Positions 18,526-27,437 of a DNA stretch of 64,000 nucleotides are shown here, piece after piece. The stretch's first letter is position 1. Each line of letters opens with the position of its first letter. The DNA comes from Aliikangiella sp965214955 (GTDB taxonomy: Bacteria; Pseudomonadota; Gammaproteobacteria; Enterobacterales; Kangiellaceae), in contig CBDCCU010000001.1 in assembly GCA_965214955.1 (NCBI GenBank), positions 251,819-315,818 of the forward strand. Direction: 5' to 3'. The notes under the pieces were generated by a model, which was not told where the DNA came from, ran no database searches, and was given only the letters and a program-made list of their open reading frames with translations. A program made the translations under genes and the position numbers.

Positions 18526-21171
18526 ATGTCTGACGTAACAGTTGAAAAACTAGGAGAGATTGTTGGTACACCAACCGACAAGCTGTTAGACCAAATGAAA
18601 GACGCTGGAATTGAAGTCAGTGGACCTAAAGATATTGTGTCTGACGAGCAAAAACAGGTTCTTTTAAATCATTTAAAGAAAAGCCACGGTGAAAGTACCA
18701 GTGGCTCTGCGGCACCTAAAAAAATCACCCTTAAAAGAACCACTAAAAGTTCTTTAAAGCTTTCTAGTTCTGGGGGTAAAGCTAAAACGGTTAATGTTGA
18801 AGTTCGTAAAAAACGCACTTACGTTAAGCGACCTGAAAACGAAGAAGTAGGAACAGAAGAAGCGCAAAATATTGAAGAGCCAAAAGCTGTTCAAGAAGAA
18901 ATGGTTGAAGTGCCATCTGAACCTACACCAGAAGAAGTGCAAAAAGCGGCAGAAGAAGCTGCAATAGAGGCAAGAAAAGCAGCCGAAGCCGCAGCAATTG
19001 CGGCCGCCGAAGCCGAAGCCAGAGCACAAGCCGAAGTTATAGCACTTGCCGAAGCGGAAAAAATTACTCAGGCGAAAAAAGAAGCCGAAGAAGCAGCCGC
19101 TAAAGCGGCAGCGGCAAAAGTTGCGGCTGAATCAGCCGAACAAAAACGTAACGCTCCAGCCAAAAAATTTACTGGGCGTAATACTGCTCCTGGAACAACT
19201 GAAACTACAGAAGCAACACCCGAAAAACGTAAGCGTCGTAAAAAGAAGAAAAAAGGACGTGATGATCGTGAGTCGAATGTGGCGGATATGTTGTCTGAAT
19301 TTAAACGCCCAGTTCATCGCAAATTTAATGAAGAAAAAACACTTGCCGATGAGCGCAAACCAATGGTAGCACCAAAATCAATGAAACATGGATTTAAAAA
19401 GCCAACCGAAGCTGTTGCTAAACAACCTGTGGCTATTCCAGAAGCAATTACTGTTGGCGATTTAGCGCAAAAAATGTCCGTTAAAGCCACCGAGGTTATT
19501 AAAACCATGATGGGGCTAGGTACTATGGCAACCATTAATCAAACCATTGACCAAGAAACCGCGCAACTAGTTGCCGAAGAAATGGGCTATGAGGTTCAGT
19601 TGCTAGCAGATAATGCGGCGGAGATAGAGCTATTAGAAGCCAGCGAGAATGTAGGTGATGAAGTTACAAGAGCGCCAGTGGTTACCATTATGGGGCACGT
19701 TGATCACGGTAAAACATCGCTACTTGACTACATTCGTGAAAGTAAAGTAGCCGATGGTGAAGCGGGCGGCATTACTCAACATATTGGTGCTTATCATGTT
19801 GATACTGATCGCGGCATGATTACTTTCTTGGATACGCCAGGACATGCGGCGTTTACCCAAATGCGTGCGCGTGGTGCTAACGCTACCGATATTGTTGTTT
19901 TGGTTGTTGCGGCTGATGATGGTGTTATGCCACAAACTGTTGAAGCTATTCAACATGCCAAAGCGGCCGGTGTACAACTGATTATTGCAGTTAATAAAAT
20001 TGATAAAGAAGATGCTGACCCTGATAGAGTTAAAAATGAGCTTTCTCAGCACGATGTGATCCCAGAAGACTGGGGCGGTGATACCCCATTTATGCACGTA
20101 TCGGCTAAAACCGGTGAGGGTGTTGAAGAGCTGCTCGAAAATATTTCTATTGTTGCCGAGCTACAAGAGCTTAAAGCCATTAATAGTGGTCCTGCTAAAG
20201 GGATTGTTATTGAAGCGCGCTTAGACAAAGGTCGCGGTGTGGTTGCTTCGGTATTAGTACAATCAGGTGAACTTAAAGTTGGCGATATTTTACTTGCTGG
20301 ATTCCATTATGGTCGCGTAAGAGCGCTTAATGATGAAAACGGCAAACCAACTAAAATAGCTGGACCTTCTATTCCAGTTGAAGTGCTTGGTTTATCGGGT
20401 GTGCCAGAGGCGGGTGATGAAATTTCAGTTGTAGCCGATGAGCGTAAAGCGCGTGAAGTGGCTAACTTCCGTCAAGGTAAGTATAAAGAGCTACAAATGG
20501 CTAAACAGCAAAAAGCCAAGCTTGAAAACATGTTCTCTAATATGGGAAGCGATGAAAAACTAGCACTTAATGTGATTGTGAAGTCTGACGTACAAGGTTC
20601 TAGCGAAGCGTTACGCGGCTCATTAATGGAGCTGGCTACCGATGAAATTCAAGTGAATGTTATATCATCGGCGGTGGGTGCTATTACCGAAACCGACATT
20701 ACATTAGCTTCGGCATCAAATGCCATTGTGGTTGGTTTTAACGTGCGTGCCGATGCGTCTGCGCGTAAAGCCGTTGATAGAGAAGGGGTTGATCTTCGTT
20801 ACTATAGCGTTATTTATGATGTTATCGAAGAAGTAAAAGCCGCCATGTCTGGTATGTTATCACCTGAGAAGAAACAAGAAATCATTGGTCTTGCAGAAGT
20901 ACGTGATGTATTTAAGTCACCGAAATTGGGTGCAATTGCTGGCTGTATGGTTATTGAAGGTATTGTTAAGCGTAACAACCCTATCCGTGTTCTGCGTGAT
21001 AATGTGGTGATTTATGAAGGTGAGTTAGAATCATTACGCCGCTTTAAAGACGATGCTAATGAAGTTCGTAATGGCATGGAATGTGGTATTGGGGTTAAAA
21101 ACTACAATGATGTAAAAGTCGGCGATCAAATTGAGGTCTTCGAGATTATTGAAGTGGCACGCACGCTTTAA
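18526..21171 (+). CDS. infB: Translation initiation factor IF-2
   Basis: IF-2 is the GTPase that places initiator tRNA on the 30S subunit and promotes subunit joining. The 881-residue protein starts with an IF2_N module (about 1-50). A long Ala/Glu/Lys-rich coiled and basic linker (about 50-300, including KRKRRKKKKKGRDD) and a second IF2_N module (about 305-355) follow. The G domain comes next (G1 GHVDHGKTS at about 390, G3 DTPGHAAF, G4 NKID), then domains II, III and the fMet-tRNA-binding C2 domain. An AGGGAG-like site (CTGGGAGAAAA) precedes the ATG. The linker explains the low-complexity, GCAGCC-rich DNA at about 18.95-19.15 kb. Confidence 0.97.
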   Translation: MSDVTVEKLGEIVGTPTDKLLDQMKDAGIEVSGPKDIVSDEQKQVLLNHLKKSHGESTSGSAAPKKITLKRTTKSSLKLSSSGGKAKTVNVEVRKKRTYVKRPENEEVGTEEAQNIEEPKAVQEEMVEVPSEPTPEEVQKAAEEAAIEARKAAEAAAIAAAEAEARAQAEVIALAEAEKITQAKKEAEEAAAKAAAAKVAAESAEQKRNAPAKKFTGRNTAPGTTETTEATPEKRKRRKKKKKGRDDRESNVADMLSEFKRPVHRKFNEEKTLADERKPMVAPKSMKHGFKKPTEAVAKQPVAIPEAITVGDLAQKMSVKATEVIKTMMGLGTMATINQTIDQETAQLVAEEMGYEVQLLADNAAEIELLEASENVGDEVTRAPVVTIMGHVDHGKTSLLDYIRESKVADGEAGGITQHIGAYHVDTDRGMITFLDTPGHAAFTQMRARGANATDIVVLVVAADDGVMPQTVEAIQHAKAAGVQLIIAVNKIDKEDADPDRVKNELSQHDVIPEDWGGDTPFMHVSAKTGEGVEELLENISIVAELQELKAINSGPAKGIVIEARLDKGRGVVASVLVQSGELKVGDILLAGFHYGRVRALNDENGKPTKIAGPSIPVEVLGLSGVPEAGDEISVVADERKAREVANFRQGKYKELQMAKQQKAKLENMFSNMGSDEKLALNVIVKSDVQGSSEALRGSLMELATDEIQVNVISSAVGAITETDITLASASNAIVVGFNVRADASARKAVDREGVDLRYYSVIYDVIEEVKAAMSGMLSPEKKQEIIGLAEVRDVFKSPKLGAIAGCMVIEGIVKRNNPIRVLRDNVVIYEGELESLRRFKDDANEVRNGMECGIGVKNYNDVKVGDQIEVFEIIEVARTL

Positions 21172-21195
21172 ACTATAGCGTATGCCAAATCATTT

Positions 21196-21219
21196 AAAGA
21201 CAGGCTTTAGCCTGTCTTT
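21196..21219 (+). terminator. Hairpin between infB and rbfA
   Basis: AAAGACAGGC-TTTA-GCCTGTCTTT is a perfect 10-bp stem 25 bases after infB, followed by GTGTTTATATA, a poor T tract. It may be a weak terminator or an mRNA-stabilising hairpin inside the operon. Confidence 0.6.
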
Positions 21220-21286
21220 GTGTTTATATAGAACTCGCAGCTGTATGATTGACAGCTTTGAGTTAAGAAATTAAAGAGCTTATATT

Positions 21287-21673
21287 ATGGCTAGAGAATT
21301 TAATCGTACCGACCGTGTTGCCGAGCAGCTGCAACGCGAGTTGGCACAAATTATCCAATTAGAAATTAAAGATCCACGGGTAGGTATGGTAACTGTTTCG
21401 GCGGTTGAACTATCACGCGATCTTTATTATGCCACGGCCTTTGTTACCTTTTTAGGCATTGATGAAGACGAAAAAACAACCAAGCAAGCGCTTAATATAC
21501 TTAATCAAGCCAGCGGATTTATTCGCAGTTTAATTGGTAAGCGTATGAAGTTAAGAGTGATCCCACAAGTGAAGTTTGAGTTTGATCGCTCAATTTCACG
21601 CGGTAGTGAACTTTCTGCGTTAATTAATAAAGCGCGTGAGAAAGATTCAGATACTGAGCAAAATAACGATTAG
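21287..21673 (+). CDS. rbfA: 30S ribosome-binding factor RbfA
   Basis: RbfA binds the 30S subunit and helps process the 5' end of 16S rRNA and cold adaptation. The 128-residue protein begins MAREFNRTDRVAEQLQREL and has the family elements IKDPRVGMVTVSAVELSRDL and LRVIPQVKFEFDRSISRGSELSAL. Together they make the single KH-like domain. It lies in its usual place between infB and truB, with 31 bases to truB. Confidence 0.96.
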   Translation: MAREFNRTDRVAEQLQRELAQIIQLEIKDPRVGMVTVSAVELSRDLYYATAFVTFLGIDEDEKTTKQALNILNQASGFIRSLIGKRMKLRVIPQVKFEFDRSISRGSELSALINKAREKDSDTEQNND

Positions 21674-21704
21674 TCGATATATCTTGATTTTTTAGGTTTT
21701 CAAA

Positions 21705-22613
21705 ATGGGTAGACGCAGAGCAAAAGGTCGCAAGGTTAACGGCATTTTATTATTAGATAAGCCGCAGGGCATAAGTTCTAATAAAGCCTTACAAGAAGTG
21801 AAACATCTATTTTTTGCCGCTAAAGCGGGTCATACTGGTGCGCTTGATCCACTAGCCACAGGAATGTTGCCAATCTGTTTTGGTGAAGCCACAAAGTTTT
21901 CACACTTTTTATTAAACTCTGATAAAGGCTATCGTGTAACAGCTAAATTAGGTGTTAGAACCGACAGTTGCGACTCCACAGGTGAAGTCACCGAAACCAA
22001 GCCCGTTAATGTGAGCAAAAAGCAATTGATGCAAGCATTAGATGCTTTTAGAGGCGATACTAAACAGATCCCATCAATGTTTTCTGCGCTTAAGCATAAT
22101 GGTCAGCCGCTATATAAATTGGCCAGACAAGGCATTGAAATTGAGCGCGAAGCACGTGATATTACGGTTTATCATTTAGAGTTAATTAGTTTTGAAGATG
22201 ACCTCGTTGAGCTTGATATTGAATGTAGTAAAGGCACTTATATTCGCAATATTGTGGATGATTTAGGTCAGCTGCTAGGTTGCGGCGCACATGTTACTCA
22301 GCTGCGAAGAATCTTTGTTGCCGACTATCCTGTTGATGAAATGATTACCATTGAACAGCTTAAACAAGAGCGAGAACAAGACTTAAGTTTAGATACGCAT
22401 CTTATTCCTATGGATAGTCCTTTGTTAGACTATGAAGAAGCTATTTTAGATGAAGATAGCGCGCATTATTTTTGCCAAGGACAAGCGCTTAATTATCCTG
22501 ATTTAGAAGAAGGTGAGGTAATTAGAGTTTATGATGAAAATGATCGCTTTTTAGGGGTTGCCGAAGTTAACGACGAGCTAATGCTAGCACCTAAGCGATT
22601 AGTGGTGTACTAA
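21705..22613 (+). CDS. truB: tRNA pseudouridine55 synthase TruB
   Basis: TruB forms pseudouridine 55 in the T-loop of tRNAs and acts as an RNA chaperone. The 302-residue protein has the catalytic motif AGHTGALDPLATGMLP (about residues 37-52) with the nucleophilic Asp, the GYRVTAKLG strand, the IPSMFSALKHNGQPLYKLAR segment and ECSKGTYIRNIVDDLG. A PUA-like C-terminal domain follows. In many gammaproteobacteria rpsO and pnp follow truB; here the next gene is a hydroxyacid dehydrogenase one base after the stop. Confidence 0.96.
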   Translation: MGRRRAKGRKVNGILLLDKPQGISSNKALQEVKHLFFAAKAGHTGALDPLATGMLPICFGEATKFSHFLLNSDKGYRVTAKLGVRTDSCDSTGEVTETKPVNVSKKQLMQALDAFRGDTKQIPSMFSALKHNGQPLYKLARQGIEIEREARDITVYHLELISFEDDLVELDIECSKGTYIRNIVDDLGQLLGCGAHVTQLRRIFVADYPVDEMITIEQLKQEREQDLSLDTHLIPMDSPLLDYEEAILDEDSAHYFCQGQALNYPDLEEGEVIRVYDENDRFLGVAEVNDELMLAPKRLVVY

Positions 22614-22614
22614 T

Positions 22615-23571
22615 ATGAAAGCCGTTTTTTTAGATCGAAGCACAATTGATCCTTCCATTAACTTAAGCCAAATTGCTAACTGTGTAGAAGAATATGTTGA
22701 ACACGCTTTAACTTCTTCTAGTGAAGTATTAGAGCGGGTAAAAGGCTTTGATATTGTTATCACCAATAAAGTGGTTTTTGACCAAAGCTTATTGTCTCAA
22801 CTTCCTCAATTAAAGCTGATTTGTATTGCCGCAACAGGTACAAACAATATTGATCTTAACGCGGCTAATAAAAACCAAATAACGGTTAAAAACGTATCGG
22901 GCTATTCTACGCATTCGGTTACTCAGCATGTTTTTACTTATTTGCTTAATGTAATGAGCAATGTTCCGGCTTACCTTAAAAATAACCAGCAAAACCCTTG
23001 GCAAAATAGTGAAAAATTTTGTCAAATTGATTTTCCCGTTAACGAGCTTTATGGCAAAAAGTTAGGCATTTTAGGCTTTGGTAATTTGGGACAATCCGTT
23101 GCCAAAATTGCTCAAGCGTTTGGTATGGAATTATTGATTTCGGAACGTCCTGATAGTCAAGGGCGTCCTGATAGTCAAACAATTAGAAACGGCAGAGTCA
23201 GCTTTGATCACATGCTAACTCATGCCGATGTGATCTCTTTACACTGCCCATTAACTCGCGATAATGAAAATTTATTTAATGCTAGTTGCTTTAATAAGGT
23301 TAAAACAGGAGTCATTTTTATTAATACTGCTAGAGGGCCAATTGTTAATTCACAAGCTTTAGCCGATGCACTAAAATCAGGAAAAGTCGCTCATGCAATC
23401 GTTGATGTTTTAGAGCAAGAGCCACCACCTAAAGACCATCCTTTAGTGCAAACTGATGTACCTAACTTAACACTAACCCATCATATTGCTTGGGGTAGCA
23501 TGCAAGCGCAAAAAATACTGATTGATGGTGTAGTAAAAAATATTAAAGATTATTTTACTTCTATTGCATAA
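22615..23571 (+). CDS. D-2-hydroxyacid dehydrogenase (glycerate/hydroxypyruvate reductase-like)
   Basis: Members reduce 2-keto acids such as hydroxypyruvate to D-2-hydroxyacids with NAD(P)H. The 318-residue protein has the split substrate domain and a Rossmann domain with LGILGFGNLGQSVAK (about residues 149-163). It also has the Arg-containing INTARGPIVNS, the Glu of DVLEQEPPP and the catalytic His in LTHHIAWGS, so the R-E-H catalytic set is complete. The second Rossmann strand ends LISERPDSQGRPDSQT: six codons are tandemly duplicated (23146-23181) in the loop that selects NAD or NADP. The gene starts one base after truB and its last 22 bases overlap the convergent cyclophilin gene. HprA/GhrB-like function is likely; the substrate is not certain. 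Confidence 0.88.
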   Translation: MKAVFLDRSTIDPSINLSQIANCVEEYVEHALTSSSEVLERVKGFDIVITNKVVFDQSLLSQLPQLKLICIAATGTNNIDLNAANKNQITVKNVSGYSTHSVTQHVFTYLLNVMSNVPAYLKNNQQNPWQNSEKFCQIDFPVNELYGKKLGILGFGNLGQSVAKIAQAFGMELLISERPDSQGRPDSQTIRNGRVSFDHMLTHADVISLHCPLTRDNENLFNASCFNKVKTGVIFINTARGPIVNSQALADALKSGKVAHAIVDVLEQEPPPKDHPLVQTDVPNLTLTHHIAWGSMQAQKILIDGVVKNIKDYFTSIA

Positions 23572-25259
23572 ATTATTGCGCCATTAGTTAAAGCCAATAC
23601 ATTCTCTTGCCCTTTGACCACTTTGGCAAAAACACTATAGTTTCGGTCTAGGTGTAAATTTCTTGCGGTATTAATAAAAAATTGAGAAGTCCCTGTATCT
23701 TTGCCGGCAGTTGCCATAGCCACAGTAAAAGGCTCGTGATTAAGCAGACTTATTTCTTCACGAATGGTTTTATCGCTTGAGCCAGTTCCATCACCTATGG
23801 TATCGCCGCCTTGGGCGACAAAATTGCCAATTACGCGGCTAAAATAGTTATTATTAAACACTCCATTTTGCGCATTGTTAATAAAATGCCATGCGGTATA
23901 AGGCGCGTTGCCTAGCATTTTTATGGTAATGTCACCGATTGAGGTTTTAAGGATCGCGTATTTACCGACTGCCTGCTTTATAACGCTATATTCAGGTGAG
24001 GTTGCTATTGATTCTTTAGGAGGAGTCGTTTTACCAATTAATGTTTTAGCGTAATGACTTACCGAAGGGCTTGGATCTTGTGCCATTAACTTAAATACAT
24101 TGGTAAAATTTTCGCTCTCTTTTTGTTTAAGTAATGCCATTAATTGAATTTTTACATAACTCGATGGATGTTTTAGTAATTTTAATACCCAGCTCATTTT
24201 ATCTTTGGGTTGGCGCTTAATTAATCCGCGCATGGCCTCAACCACTAAAGTTTCTTTATCACTTTTTAATTTGCCTTTTAGCAAGCTTATTAAGTTAAAT
24301 GAATTATTATCCGAGGTAGCCAAAACATTTAGTGCGGTTTGGGCAACAATAGGATTAGATGATGCTTGTAACTTACCCAGTTGAACCAATGACTGCGGAA
24401 ACTTCATCATGTTTTTCATACCGCGAATGGCTTCAATTTGCTCACTAAGGCTTGCCTTATTTGATTGCTCAATTAACCAAGCTAAAAGCTCGCGATTATG
24501 TGTGCCGTCGTGTTGACTAATTTTGCTAATTAAACGAGTGAGATAAACGGTTGCTATAGAAGAAAGTTTACGGCGGGTTAATGGCAATATATTTTCTGCT
24601 TCAATAAGTTTGCCTACATTAGGAATTCTATCAATAAAAAAGCCAACTCTTGCTGCGTTTTCGTCACCTTTAGTGAATCGTTTGAGCAGTTTTTCAAAAT
24701 CAATATCCTCAAAATTATCTTTAAGGCTCGAATTAAAAACTAATGCTGTGCCTAAGCCATGAAAAAGAGAAGCTTGAGCGGTGGGTGATTGCTCTTTTTC
24801 TAATTGCTCAAGCATTTTAGTCACCAAGTTATTTTGCCCAAGATTACCTAACCCTAAATAAATTTCATGTTTAACTAAATCACTAGTTTCAGTTTCAAGC
24901 TGTTTCCATAAATAATGTGCCGCTTCTTTGTTGGCAGATAAGCCTAATGCTAAAGCTGCGTGTTGACGAATTTTGGGATTAGTATGGTTAAGATATGGGC
25001 GGGCTTTTTCTATCGCTAATTTTCCGCCTACTCTGGCTATTCCTGTAAGGGCATGGATCATTAATGTTGGTTGGTTACTATTGAGCGCCTGAGTAAAAAT
25101 AGGAGAATTTAAGTTTCTATTATCAACAAGTTGATAAATTTGCGCTATGATTTGAGCTTGATTGTTTACCGCTATATCCTCAGCAAGTGCAGACTTTGTG
25201 GCATGAGTAATACTGAGTAAACTACCAATAATTAATAGTTTTAAGCCGCGTGAAAACAT
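23550..25259 (-). CDS. HEAT-repeat protein with C-terminal cyclophilin domain
   Basis: The 569-residue protein has a signal peptide (LLIIGSLLSITHATKSALA), so it is exported. About residues 30-415 are helical HEAT-like repeats (for example RPYLNHTNPKIRQHAALALG, SYVKIQLMALLKQKE). The C-terminus, about 425-565, is a cyclophilin-type peptidyl-prolyl isomerase. The catalytic Arg and core are in FSRVIGNFVAQGGD, the Phe in GTSQFFIN and the His in LHLDRNY, so activity is probably retained. The combination suggests a periplasmic folding factor with a protein-binding scaffold. It is monocistronic, divergent from ettA, and overlaps the preceding convergent gene by 22 bases. The biological client is unknown. 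Confidence 0.85.
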   Translation of the reverse strand: MFSRGLKLLIIGSLLSITHATKSALAEDIAVNNQAQIIAQIYQLVDNRNLNSPIFTQALNSNQPTLMIHALTGIARVGGKLAIEKARPYLNHTNPKIRQHAALALGLSANKEAAHYLWKQLETETSDLVKHEIYLGLGNLGQNNLVTKMLEQLEKEQSPTAQASLFHGLGTALVFNSSLKDNFEDIDFEKLLKRFTKGDENAARVGFFIDRIPNVGKLIEAENILPLTRRKLSSIATVYLTRLISKISQHDGTHNRELLAWLIEQSNKASLSEQIEAIRGMKNMMKFPQSLVQLGKLQASSNPIVAQTALNVLATSDNNSFNLISLLKGKLKSDKETLVVEAMRGLIKRQPKDKMSWVLKLLKHPSSYVKIQLMALLKQKESENFTNVFKLMAQDPSPSVSHYAKTLIGKTTPPKESIATSPEYSVIKQAVGKYAILKTSIGDITIKMLGNAPYTAWHFINNAQNGVFNNNYFSRVIGNFVAQGGDTIGDGTGSSDKTIREEISLLNHEPFTVAMATAGKDTGTSQFFINTARNLHLDRNYSVFAKVVKGQENVLALTNGAIIYAIEVK

Positions 25260-25413
25260 AAGAACGTCCTTAATAATTCGATAAAGTTTCGAGTAATCGG
25301 TTTAAAAATTAATCTATCATTGTTGAGTAGAACAAAACAACAATCATTACTTTGTAATTTGCGATAAAATTAAAAAACAGATCAATTAAAACATTAAAAC
25401 AGGTAAAAAGTTA

Positions 25414-27078
25414 ATGGCACAATATATTTATTCCATGAATCGGGTGAGTAAAATAGTCCCGCCGCAAAAAACTATCTTAAAAAATATTTCATTAAGCTTT
25501 TTTCCTGGCGCAAAAATTGGTGTGCTTGGTTTAAATGGGGCAGGTAAATCAACATTGTTAAGAATTATGGCGGGGGTTGATACCGATATCGAAGGCGAGG
25601 CCATTCCGCTTAAAGGCATTAATATTGGCTACTTACCGCAAGAGCCTCAGCTTGATGAATCGCTAGATGTTCGCGGTAATGTTGAGCAAGGTGTTGCCGA
25701 AATGAAAGCCATATTAAAACGCTTTGATGAAGTGAGTAATGCTTTTGCCGATCCCGATGCTGACTTTGATGCCTTATTAAAAGAACAAGCTGAACTACAA
25801 GATAAAATTGATGCCGCAGGTGGATGGGAACTCGATAGAACCTTAGATAAAGCCGCCGAAGCGCTGCGACTGCCACCTTGGGATGCTAATGTTGAGCATT
25901 TATCGGGGGGTGAAAAGCGCCGTGTTGCCTTATGCAAGTTATTGTTATCTAAACCCGATATGTTATTACTGGATGAGCCTACTAACCATTTAGATGCTGA
26001 ATCTGTGGCATGGCTAGAGCGGTTTTTACAAGACTTTAAAGGAACGGTTGTGGCAATCACCCATGATCGCTACTTCTTAGATAATGTGGCGGGTTGGATC
26101 TTAGAGCTTGATAGAGGTGAGGGCATTCCTTGGGAAGGCAATTATTCATCGTGGCTTGAGCAAAAAGAAAAGCGTTTAGAAATTGAAGAAAAACGCGAAA
26201 CCGCGCGAATTAAATCCATGAAAGAAGAGCTAGAATGGGTGCGCTCTAACCCCAAAGGCAGACAAGCTAAAAGCAAAGCCAGAATGGCACGTTTTGACGA
26301 GCTATCATCGCAAGATTATCAAAAACGTAACGAAACTCGTGAGCTTTATATTCCGCCAGGGCCGCGCTTAGGTACACAAGTTATTGAAGCAACCAATTTA
26401 CAAAAAAGCTTTGGTGATAAATGCTTGGTCGATGATTTAAACTTTCGTTTACCTCAAGGCGGTATTGTTGGCATTATTGGCCCTAATGGTGCGGGTAAAT
26501 CGACTTTGTTTAAAATGCTGACCAAACTAGAAACCCCCGATGGTGGTGACTTAAGTGTTGGTGAAACGGTAGAAATTGCTTATGTGGATCAATCCCGAGA
26601 TGCGCTTGATGGCAACAAAACCGTGTGGCAAGAAATTTCCGATGATTCAGACATTATCACTGTTGGCAATTATCAAGTGCCATCACGTCAATATGTTGGG
26701 CGCTTTAATTTTAAAGGTGGCGACCAACAAAAATTTATTAAAGATCTATCGGGCGGTGAAAGAAATCGCGTACATTTAGCTAAGCTTTTAAAAAGTGGTG
26801 GTAACTTATTATTACTCGATGAGCCAACCAATGATTTAGACGTTGAAACCCTGCGAGCTTTAGAAGAGGCCTTATTACAGTTTCCTGGTTGTGCGGTGGT
26901 TATTTCTCATGATCGCTGGTTTTTAGATCGGGTAGCCACGCATATTTTAGCTTTTGAAGGTGATAGTAAAACCGTATGGTTTGAAGGCAATTATGCTGAT
27001 TACGAAGCGGATAGAAAACGCCGTTTAGGTGCTGATGCTGATACACCTACGCGAATTAAATATCGAAAAATTGAGTAG
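25414..27078 (+). CDS. ettA: Energy-dependent translational throttle protein EttA (ABC-F)
   Basis: EttA is an ABC-F ATPase that binds the ribosomal E site and gates entry into elongation according to the ATP/ADP ratio. The 554-residue protein has two ABC domains. Walker A motifs are GLNGAGKST (about 44) and GPNGAGKST (about 356), signature motifs LSGGEKRR and LSGGERNR, and Walker B motifs LLLDEPTNHLD and LLLDEPTNDLD. The P-site tRNA-interaction linker and arm region separate them. The length and the start AQYIYSMNRVSKIVPPQK are characteristic of EttA rather than Uup, YheS or YbiT. There are no membrane segments. A copy of the 266-bp repeat begins 27 bases after the stop. Confidence 0.95.
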   Translation: MAQYIYSMNRVSKIVPPQKTILKNISLSFFPGAKIGVLGLNGAGKSTLLRIMAGVDTDIEGEAIPLKGINIGYLPQEPQLDESLDVRGNVEQGVAEMKAILKRFDEVSNAFADPDADFDALLKEQAELQDKIDAAGGWELDRTLDKAAEALRLPPWDANVEHLSGGEKRRVALCKLLLSKPDMLLLDEPTNHLDAESVAWLERFLQDFKGTVVAITHDRYFLDNVAGWILELDRGEGIPWEGNYSSWLEQKEKRLEIEEKRETARIKSMKEELEWVRSNPKGRQAKSKARMARFDELSSQDYQKRNETRELYIPPGPRLGTQVIEATNLQKSFGDKCLVDDLNFRLPQGGIVGIIGPNGAGKSTLFKMLTKLETPDGGDLSVGETVEIAYVDQSRDALDGNKTVWQEISDDSDIITVGNYQVPSRQYVGRFNFKGGDQQKFIKDLSGGERNRVHLAKLLKSGGNLLLLDEPTNDLDVETLRALEEALLQFPGCAVVISHDRWFLDRVATHILAFEGDSKTVWFEGNYADYEADRKRRLGADADTPTRIKYRKIE

Positions 27079-27105
27079 GGTCAACAGCCCCTAATGTTTA
27101 GTTGT

Positions 27106-27371
27106 TATACCCGTTCTCCTTCAAGATGCATGTTTCAGCAAGTCAGTAAGCCATCCTATTTGAGGCATTAATGCGCAGGATTAGTTATTCTACTTCAAGC
27201 ATTGATAACGAAGAAGAGGCTGGCTTACTGCCTTGCCCTTCGGGTGCTCAGCCAAAAAGCTTGCACTGCGTTACAGCTTTTGAAAAGGGCTTGCCATTTC
27301 CTGCAAGCTGCGCCTTGTTCAAACTTTTTGGCTGAGCACTGAAACAAGCATCTTGAAGGAGAACGAGTATA
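27106..27371 (+). repeat. 266-bp MITE-like repeat, copy B
   Basis: The 266-bp element has outer inverted ends TATACCCGTTCTCCTTCAAG... and ...CTTGAAGGAGAACGAGTATA. Inside are two further inverted repeats: GTCAGTAAGCCA/TGGCTTACTG in the first half and GTGCTCAGCCAAAAAG/CTTTTTGGCTGAGCAC in the second. It encodes no transposase. It fills the gap between ettA and the convergent murI. Confidence 0.88.
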
Positions 27372-27394
27372 TATTGCTTTGCATGAATTATGTG

Positions 27395-27415
27395 TCTTTA
27401 AGGAGAATGGGTATA
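27395..27415. repeat. Solitary end fragment of the 266-bp repeat
   Basis: The 21 bases TCTTTAAGGAGAATGGGTAT plus A match the outermost 21 bases of the repeat end with two differences. It lies 23 bases after copy B and before the murI stop. Confidence 0.55.
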
Positions 27416-27437
27416 AAAGACAAGCAGGCAAAGCAAT

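Noticed and set aside
19046..19369. Lysine-rich frame of 107 codons on the plus strand
   Set aside because: It is a frame shift shadow of the low-complexity linker of IF-2.
27225..27431. Open frame of 68 codons on the minus strand
   Set aside because: It lies inside copy B of the 266-bp repeat and its flank, starts in the repeat end and has no recognisable features; the repeat explains the open frame.
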